From the NCBI GenBank assembly GCA_051275005.1, contig JBNMOP010000090.1, positions 1 through 11,484 on the forward strand: a stretch of 11,484 nucleotides of DNA, written 5' to 3'. The stretch is from Eutrophobius sp051275005 (lineage in GTDB: Bacteria > Pseudomonadota > Gammaproteobacteria > Eutrophobiales > Eutrophobiaceae). Of this stretch, positions 7,776-11,484 are shown in pieces; within the stretch, counting starts at the first letter, position 1, and the number at the start of each line of letters is the position of its first letter. The translations under genes and the position numbers were made by a program. Below the pieces are notes generated by a model that saw only the letters and a list, made by a program, of their open reading frames with translations, did no database searches and was not told the DNA's origin.

Positions 7776-7781
7776 CTCCTT
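7776..7781 (-). promoter_or_regulatory. Ribosome binding site pointing to an ATT start at 7768
   Basis: On the - strand, AAGGAG occupies 7781 to 7776. Seven bases later is ATT (7768-7766), in frame with the MurE-like gene and immediately after an in-frame TAA (7771-7769). Reading from ATT adds 14 codons (xKKLDSYSQKQNVS) before the TTG at 7726. No comparable site precedes TTG 7726 or ATG 7708. AUU starts are rare in bacteria; E. coli infC is the classic case, where IF3 represses its own translation. Either this is such a start or the original ATG has been lost by mutation. Confidence 0.45.
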
Positions 7782-7894
7782 AGATTAAGTTCTCCACAAT
7801 TAAATTAATAACTGCGAGATCGCGAATGTATAAAATCTACATGCATAAATAAAAATAGGTAACGATACTGGCTTGCTAGTCTTTTCTTACTTAG

Positions 7895-8014
7895 AGGGAT
7901 ATGCTGTCCATCGAAGGAATAGGGATTGGATACCTGAGATTAATGCCATTAGGTATTTCAACATCTCAGTAATACGCTGGCGCAGCATATACCCTATATT
8001 GCGTAATACCTAAT
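7895..8014. repeat. Foldable block of nested inverted repeats
   Basis: AGGGATATGCTG (7895-7906) pairs with CAGCATATACCCT (7983-7995) with one bulged base. Inside it CTGAGAT (7934-7940) pairs with ATCTCAG (7963-7969). A crossing pair, ATTAGGTATT (7948-7957) with AATACCTAAT (8005-8014), is exact over 10 bp and would form a pseudoknot-like arrangement with the first two. Such nested pairings can come from a decayed small transposable element, a structured RNA, or a protein-binding site. Nothing here decides which, and no known RNA family is recognised. Confidence 0.35.
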
Positions 8015-8067
8015 TTACTTAAGAGTTAAGGATAAGTACTTATTTATGCGCATGTTTGCTTTTGGTT

Positions 8068-8233
8068 CAGACTGCGTGAAAACTATTTTCGATTTTACAT
8101 TGTGGGAATCAAGCTTCAAATATCGATCATATTTAAACTTCTAGTCCTAAAAACCGATCAATTAATAAGTAGTAGTAGTAGTAGTAGGTAAATTTTATTT
8201 CCTTGCATGAATTTAGAGTTTTCACACAGCTTG
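8068..8233. mobile_element. MITE-like element, copy A (166 bp)
   Basis: The ends are inverted repeats: CAGACTGCGTGAAAACT (8068-8084) and AGTTTTCACACAGCTTG (8217-8233), 17 bp with three mismatches. The interior aligns along its whole length, in the same orientation, with the element at 10022-10180; identity by eye is roughly three quarters. Shared blocks include CGATTTTA, ATCAAGC, TCAAATATCG, CGATCAATTA and GTAGTAGT. It has no coding capacity. Flanks GGTT (8064-8067) and AGTT (8234-8237) could be a decayed 4-bp target duplication. This is the older-looking copy, with an expanded AGT run inside. A non-autonomous transposon mobilised by an absent transposase is the simplest explanation. Confidence 0.7.
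8168..8187. repeat. AGT triplet microsatellite inside the MITE-like copy A
   Basis: Six complete AGT units plus AG run from 8168 to 8187. The matching position in copy B (10122-10130) has only three AGT units. The difference indicates slippage expansion or contraction after the copies diverged. It is outside any gene, so no phase-variation role is apparent. Confidence 0.85.
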
Positions 8234-8346
8234 AGTTGGGAACGGATGTTATCTACTCAGAACCTATAATTCTCAGAATATGATCGGCTTAGTACCAAAA
8301 GCGATTATTCTAATGAGGGAGAGCAAATAGTTACGATATCTTTGAT

Positions 8347-9981
8347 TTAAAATCGTGACGACCTGATCCATACATCAGCTCTTGCCCAACTTTTCTCAAA
8401 GTCTTCATTGACAGCCGAATCGATCTTGTTTTGAGCAGCCAAGGCCTGTTTCAGGCCAAACAGGGACCAGCCGTTGTAGGGATGATCTACCAGTTCCTCG
8501 CGATAGATACGTTCCGCGTCCCGATAGCGTTTGGCTTCGAGCAAAGCCGCACCAAGCCAGTGACGGGCTGCAAAAGGTAGCGGTTCAGGCTCATCGTAGA
8601 CAAGGGCATCCTCATGCTTAACGGATCGATCAAACGCCCTGATGGCATTTCTGAGATTACCTTCTTTCCAGTAAATTTCTCCCTGCAATATTTCCTGCAT
8701 CACTGAAAGTAAACGGCTGGCAGGATCAAATCGAAACATGGTTTCAATGGTCTTGGCATTACTGGTGAGTCTGGCAAGATGTGCCCGGGCAAATGCTACT
8801 TCGCCTGACTTGAGGCTTGCGTAGCCCTGGGCAAAATCCCATACGCCGGCAGGGTATTTGGCCTTCGGACGCTCAGTGACCTGCAATATTTCATCAAAAC
8901 GTCCAAAACGTAGCAGGGTTAATAGTTGGAACATATTGTTGCCACGCAGCTTGGACAAATCCTTTCCCCCCTGCATGGCGATTGCACCCTGGCCGTCCAT
9001 GGATGCGGCAAAAAGCAGCATTTGCAGGTTATGCGTTGGATAAATGGCAATGCCTTCACCAAAGGCAGCTTTCTGATCTGTATGCCAAGCTTGTAAATTG
9101 GCCCTGACACTGTCTCCCCAGCGCCCGATTTCGTTCCAGGTGTGGGAAGGCATGTGATTTAGATGGCTCGCACCCGGAATGGCATTCCCTATAAACTCTG
9201 AACAGGGTTCTGCTAACTCAGGCCTGGTGGTAGATTCTGTCGCATGAATATACAGATGGCAGGCATATGTATGACGAGCATCCTTTTCCAATACCCCTTC
9301 CAGAATCGAATGAATGCGTATGACCCGAGGATTGGTAATATCACGATAACCGCGGCGTTCCTCTAATAGAAATAAGGCGTCTGCATACAGAGTGACGGCA
9401 TCCAGATCATCGGGATAGGTTTCGGCTAGCACCGCCATGGCGTCAGCATAGGCTTCATCGAGTACACGACGTTGGTCAACGTCAAAATCAGCCACATAAC
9501 GCACAGAAAGTGCATCGATATAAGCCTGTTCCCGCGGAGTCGCACCGGATTTTAATTCTATTGCCCTTTGCAGCGCAGCGTAGGCATAAGGGGCATTGGC
9601 TGCGGACATAGGTACATTTAGATACGAGCCCCATGACCAAGCTTCACCCCAATAACACATGGCACAATCCGGATCACGTTGTTGTGCCTCACGAAATGAC
9701 CGGACTGCTTCATATTTGCCATAAGCAAACATCAGTTGCATACCCTGGTCAAAGTAAGCCTGGGCTTCAGAGGCATCGGTAGATACCGGAAAGGAATAGC
9801 TGCCTAGCGCAGAAGGAACCAGTGGAAAAGGTTCCGCCAGCATACTCTTCAGATCATCTGTAGACTGTGCGCTGGCCAAAATGCCAGTAAAGAATAAGGC
9901 GCATAATATAGCCCACGATAAAAGTACTGCAGGTGGTTTGAAAAATGCAAAAATAATTGGTGTGTATTTTAAATATGTCAT
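8347..9981 (-). CDS. Exported TPR-like protein with conserved Cys/His motifs
   Basis: This 544-residue protein has an N-terminal hydrophobic segment (about residues 18-36) and a likely signal peptidase site at ASA|QS after residue 38. TPR-like helical pairs follow (AYFDQGMQLMFAYGKYEAVRSF, read in parts; YASLKSGEVAFARAHL; further repeats near the C-terminus). Unusual clusters stand out: Cys106-x-x-Cys109 in DPDCAMCYWGEA, His242/His246/Glu249 in HLYIHATE, and His273/His276/His280 in SHLNHMPSHTW. I recall the YIHA.E and HMPSH motifs from a widespread family of uncharacterised bacterial TPR proteins. Their spacing suggests metal or ligand binding rather than plain repeat structure, but this is inference. 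AAGGA before the ATG supports the start. The upstream region contains a MITE-like element ending about 40 bases from the start. The gene is richer in G+C than those to its left. Substrate and role are unknown. Confidence 0.85.
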   Translation of the reverse strand: MTYLKYTPIIFAFFKPPAVLLSWAILCALFFTGILASAQSTDDLKSMLAEPFPLVPSALGSYSFPVSTDASEAQAYFDQGMQLMFAYGKYEAVRSFREAQQRDPDCAMCYWGEAWSWGSYLNVPMSAANAPYAYAALQRAIELKSGATPREQAYIDALSVRYVADFDVDQRRVLDEAYADAMAVLAETYPDDLDAVTLYADALFLLEERRGYRDITNPRVIRIHSILEGVLEKDARHTYACHLYIHATESTTRPELAEPCSEFIGNAIPGASHLNHMPSHTWNEIGRWGDSVRANLQAWHTDQKAAFGEGIAIYPTHNLQMLLFAASMDGQGAIAMQGGKDLSKLRGNNMFQLLTLLRFGRFDEILQVTERPKAKYPAGVWDFAQGYASLKSGEVAFARAHLARLTSNAKTIETMFRFDPASRLLSVMQEILQGEIYWKEGNLRNAIRAFDRSVKHEDALVYDEPEPLPFAARHWLGAALLEAKRYRDAERIYREELVDHPYNGWSLFGLKQALAAQNKIDSAVNEDFEKSWARADVWIRSSRF

Positions 9982-10289
9982 TCAACTTCCTTAATATTTT
10001 AATAACTGGCTGCTTCGTGCCCAGGCTGTGTGAAAACTATTATCGATTTTAATTAGTGGGGATCAAGCCTCAAATATCGGTGGCATTTAATTTGCTGAGC
10101 CCTAAATTCGATCAATTAGTAAGTAGTAGTGTGGATTTGATTTATTTTCATGCGCATATTTTGAGTTTTCACACAGCCTGTGCCAAAAACAGACGTTTAC
10201 GCCCTTAACTAACTTTACGGACATAGGTATTAATTTTTCTTTCAATTCAACATTCATCTACCCAATAGTTGATAATTTTTTTTAGGCGC
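9982..10289. other. Intergenic region between TPR and hydrolase genes
   Basis: This stretch of about 310 bases between two - strand genes is half filled by a MITE-like element (10022-10180). The remainder holds the AAGGA ribosome site of the TPR gene (just right of 9981) and an AT-rich stretch with a run of T on the + strand at 10275-10283. No ORF or clear intrinsic terminator for the hydrolase gene is visible. The palindromic element ends could act as a transcription barrier or bring a promoter. Confidence 0.6.
10022..10180. mobile_element. MITE-like element, copy B (159 bp, perfect 17-bp TIRs)
   Basis: CAGGCTGTGTGAAAACT (10022-10038) and AGTTTTCACACAGCCTG (10164-10180) are perfect 17-bp terminal inverted repeats. 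TGCC directly flanks both ends (10018-10021 and 10181-10184), which fits a 4-bp target-site duplication. The interior matches copy A at 8068-8233 in the same orientation. No ORF lies inside. The intact ends and duplication suggest this copy moved more recently than copy A. It sits just upstream of the TPR gene, so it may influence its transcription. The parental insertion sequence family cannot be named with confidence from this sequence alone. Confidence 0.8.
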
Positions 10290-11270
10290 TCAAGGTTCCA
10301 GGTTGTGCAGTTGAAGAAATTCTCGTATGTGTCCGTATATTCGAACCATCTCGGTATTACTGAACCCACCATGACCACCACCCCTTACAGTCACAAGCTC
10401 ATTTGCTACACCTGCTTCTTTTAACGCATCGTGTAATCGTACGCCTTGAGAATAATGTACAGATAAATCACTATCACCATGAATAGTCAGGATTGGTGGT
10501 AAATTCTGCCGAACATAGTTGAGAGGTGAAACACGCGTGGCTATCTCGCGACGATCAATGGCACTCCCTAGCCAGGCCTCAGCATATGCTCCAGCTGGTC
10601 CAGGCGGCCTATCTAAAATATCAACTACATCGGTAATACCGTACCAATTAATTATAGCAGCCACTTTAAGTTCTTCCGTCGAAGTTGTACCGCCGGACCA
10701 AATTCGCCTGCGGTCACCAGGACACTGTCGATCCAAACCAGCTGATTCAGGAAGCATTCCTGTAGTGAGTGCCAGGTGACCACCAGCTGAAGTACCAGAG
10801 ACAACTATCGCATTGAGATCAAATCCATATTCTTCAGCATTTCTATAAACCCAACGAAGAGCACAGCGACTATCTTCCACCGCTGCTGGCGCATGTGCAA
10901 CGTTAGCAAGACGATATTCAACATTAACCACTGTCCAACCCATCTCCAGGTATGGGAGGAATGCCAGCGAGACGCTTTCCTTAGAACTACTGGTCCATCC
11001 GCCACCGTGAAAATAAACAAGGGTTGCATTCAAACCTGCCATTTCTCTTGGCTGATAAACATCTAGTTTAAGATCTTCACCACTCGCTCGTATGTACGTG
11101 ATATTGGGAAATATAAGATAATTATTGGCGACTTGCACAAATTCTGAATTGACGCTCTGCGCAATGACTGTCTGTGAACCTGGGAATGATCCAAGTGACA
11201 AGATAAGACAAACAATTAGATAGTGAATACTTTTTACACATACATTATGTTTTTTAAAGAGATTACGCAT
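10290..11270 (-). CDS. Exported alpha/beta-hydrolase (esterase/lipase family)
   Basis: This 326-residue protein has a signal peptide (basic start RNLFKKH, hydrophobic about 17-29, probable cleavage near VIA|QS at residue 37). The enzyme core follows with the oxyanion-hole motif HGGGW (88-92), nucleophile elbow GTSAGG with Ser161, acid Asp268 in HGDSDL and His300 in GGGHGG. This is a complete Ser-Asp-His triad of the carboxylesterase/BD-FAE-like branch, which hydrolyses carboxylic esters such as acylated sugars or small lipids. Size is normal for the family. The segment VNVEYRLA, typical of this branch, is at 115-122. AGGAG seven bases before the ATG supports the start. The natural substrate cannot be told from sequence; export suggests an extracellular or periplasmic ester. 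It is transcribed away from the gene at the right edge and lies upstream of, but well separated from, the TPR gene. Confidence 0.9.
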   Translation of the reverse strand: MRNLFKKHNVCVKSIHYLIVCLILSLGSFPGSQTVIAQSVNSEFVQVANNYLIFPNITYIRASGEDLKLDVYQPREMAGLNATLVYFHGGGWTSSSKESVSLAFLPYLEMGWTVVNVEYRLANVAHAPAAVEDSRCALRWVYRNAEEYGFDLNAIVVSGTSAGGHLALTTGMLPESAGLDRQCPGDRRRIWSGGTTSTEELKVAAIINWYGITDVVDILDRPPGPAGAYAEAWLGSAIDRREIATRVSPLNYVRQNLPPILTIHGDSDLSVHYSQGVRLHDALKEAGVANELVTVRGGGHGGFSNTEMVRIYGHIREFLQLHNLEP

Positions 11271-11378
11271 TTAAATGCTCCTGGCAGATCTAGCACCATC
11301 CGCATAGCTTTTTATGGTTCTAAAAACTCTACCACCATATGCAATTGATAACACTAATTTGGGTATAGTTAGATTATA

Positions 11379-11407
11379 TTGACACTTGTCTGCTTTGCCC
11401 AAATGAT
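11379..11407 (+). promoter_or_regulatory. Putative sigma70-type promoter for the gene at the right edge
   Basis: TTGACA (11379-11384) is a perfect -35 consensus. Seventeen bases later AATGAT (11402-11407) matches four of six positions of the -10 box. It reads toward the start codon at 11463, leaving a leader of about 50 bases that contains the hairpin described next. Confidence 0.5.
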
Positions 11408-11422
11408 TTCAATTGATCGACG

Positions 11423-11459
11423 CAACACTTTATTCTTATAGCAAAAAGAAGGAGTGTTG
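11423..11459 (+). promoter_or_regulatory. Leader hairpin overlapping the Shine-Dalgarno sequence
   Basis: CAACACT (11423-11429) is exactly complementary to AGTGTTG (11453-11459). The right arm covers the last two bases of AAGGAG (11449-11454), the ribosome site eight bases before the ATG at 11463. When folded it could reduce translation initiation. It may also be a chance repeat or an operator. Confidence 0.4.
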
Positions 11460-11462
11460 AGC

Positions 11463-11484
11463 ATGAAACGAAGAACACGTACTT
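11463..11484 (+). CDS. Start of an unidentified gene (3' partial)
   Basis: ATG at 11463 is preceded by AAGGAG at a spacing of eight bases and by a plausible promoter, so a real gene begins here. Only seven residues are inside the window (MKRRTRT). A very basic start like this occurs in some transposases and DNA-binding proteins, but seven residues do not allow a family call. Confidence 0.6.

Larger units (their letters stand above)
7769..8346. other. Gene-free region between the MurE-like and TPR genes
   Basis: This stretch of about 580 bases carries no convincing gene. It contains the ribosome site of the MurE-like gene, a foldable inverted-repeat block (7895-8014), a 12-bp perfect palindrome ATAAGTACTTAT (8032-8043), ATGCGCAT (8046-8053) and a MITE-like element (8068-8233). 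Downstream of the TPR gene there is only a short imperfect hairpin CTCAGAA/TTCTCAG (8256-8276) without a T-run. No tRNA and no remnant of the missing MurE N-terminal domain is visible in it on the - strand. Confidence 0.6.

Noticed and set aside
7901..7972. A 23-codon ORF (MLSIEGIGIG...) with AGAGGG just upstream
   Set aside because: It is too short, sits within an inverted-repeat block, resembles no known leader or toxin peptide, and the purine-rich stretch is too close to the ATG.
7849..8014. An ATG-less open frame (about 47 codons from TTG 7873) across the same inverted repeats
   Set aside because: There is no ribosome site and no recognisable similarity, and the frame is short enough to be open by chance.
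7771..8067. A frameshifted remnant of the missing MurE N-terminal domain upstream of the ligase
   Set aside because: The first few hundred bases on the - strand were read for the typical DSR/DGH-type motifs of that domain; none were found, and stops are frequent.
8068..10180. CRISPR array or phage attachment sites
   Set aside because: There are only two copies about 2 kb apart, with terminal inverted repeats and a flanking duplication. There is no spacer-repeat periodicity, integrase or tRNA.

Overview
The window looks like chromosomal DNA of a Gram-negative proteobacterium, most likely a gammaproteobacterium. The main reasons are the gene order DUF58 / DUF4381 / BatA / fused BatB-BatC / BatD, a Rap1a/Tai-type periplasmic protein, and a Mur ligase carrying the DNPR signature of amino-acid-adding MurE enzymes. 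The lineage is an inference from gene content; there is no rRNA or other marker gene here.

Positions 1-5794 (+ strand) hold most of a tightly packed Bat ('aerotolerance') operon. It contains a DUF58 protein cut by the left edge, a DUF4381 membrane protein, two membrane-anchored von Willebrand A (VWA) proteins (BatA, and a BatB fused to a TPR/BatC-like part) and BatD. All junctions overlap by 1-7 bases, so translation is probably coupled. A MoxR AAA+ ATPase gene would be expected just left of the window. The five proteins probably form an inner-membrane and periplasmic complex linked to envelope stress or protein maturation.

Positions 5795-7768 hold a small secreted four-cysteine protein of the Rap1a/Tai immunity family (+ strand). 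Convergent to it is a strikingly short MurE-like Mur ligase (- strand). The ligase keeps the ATPase and amino-acid-adding signatures but lacks the UDP-MurNAc-binding N-terminal domain and about 50 residues of the central domain. Its only good ribosome binding site sits in front of an in-frame ATT codon.

Positions 7769-8346 have no convincing gene. They hold a foldable inverted-repeat region (7895-8014) and one copy of a MITE-like element of about 160 bp (8068-8233). A second copy (10022-10180), with 17-bp perfect terminal inverted repeats and a possible TGCC target duplication, lies between the next two genes. No transposase is visible.

Positions 8347-11270 (- strand) are visibly richer in G+C and encode two exported proteins. 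One is a 544-residue TPR-like protein with a conserved-looking Cys/His pattern. The other is an alpha/beta-hydrolase (esterase/lipase) with the HGGG, GTSAGG, Asp, His set. At the right edge a new + strand gene begins at 11463. It is preceded by a plausible sigma70-type promoter and a hairpin that overlaps its Shine-Dalgarno sequence.

The Bat operon is well-known biology. The least explained objects are the compact MurE-like ligase with its apparent AUU start, the paired MITE-like elements, and the orphan Rap1a/Tai-like protein.
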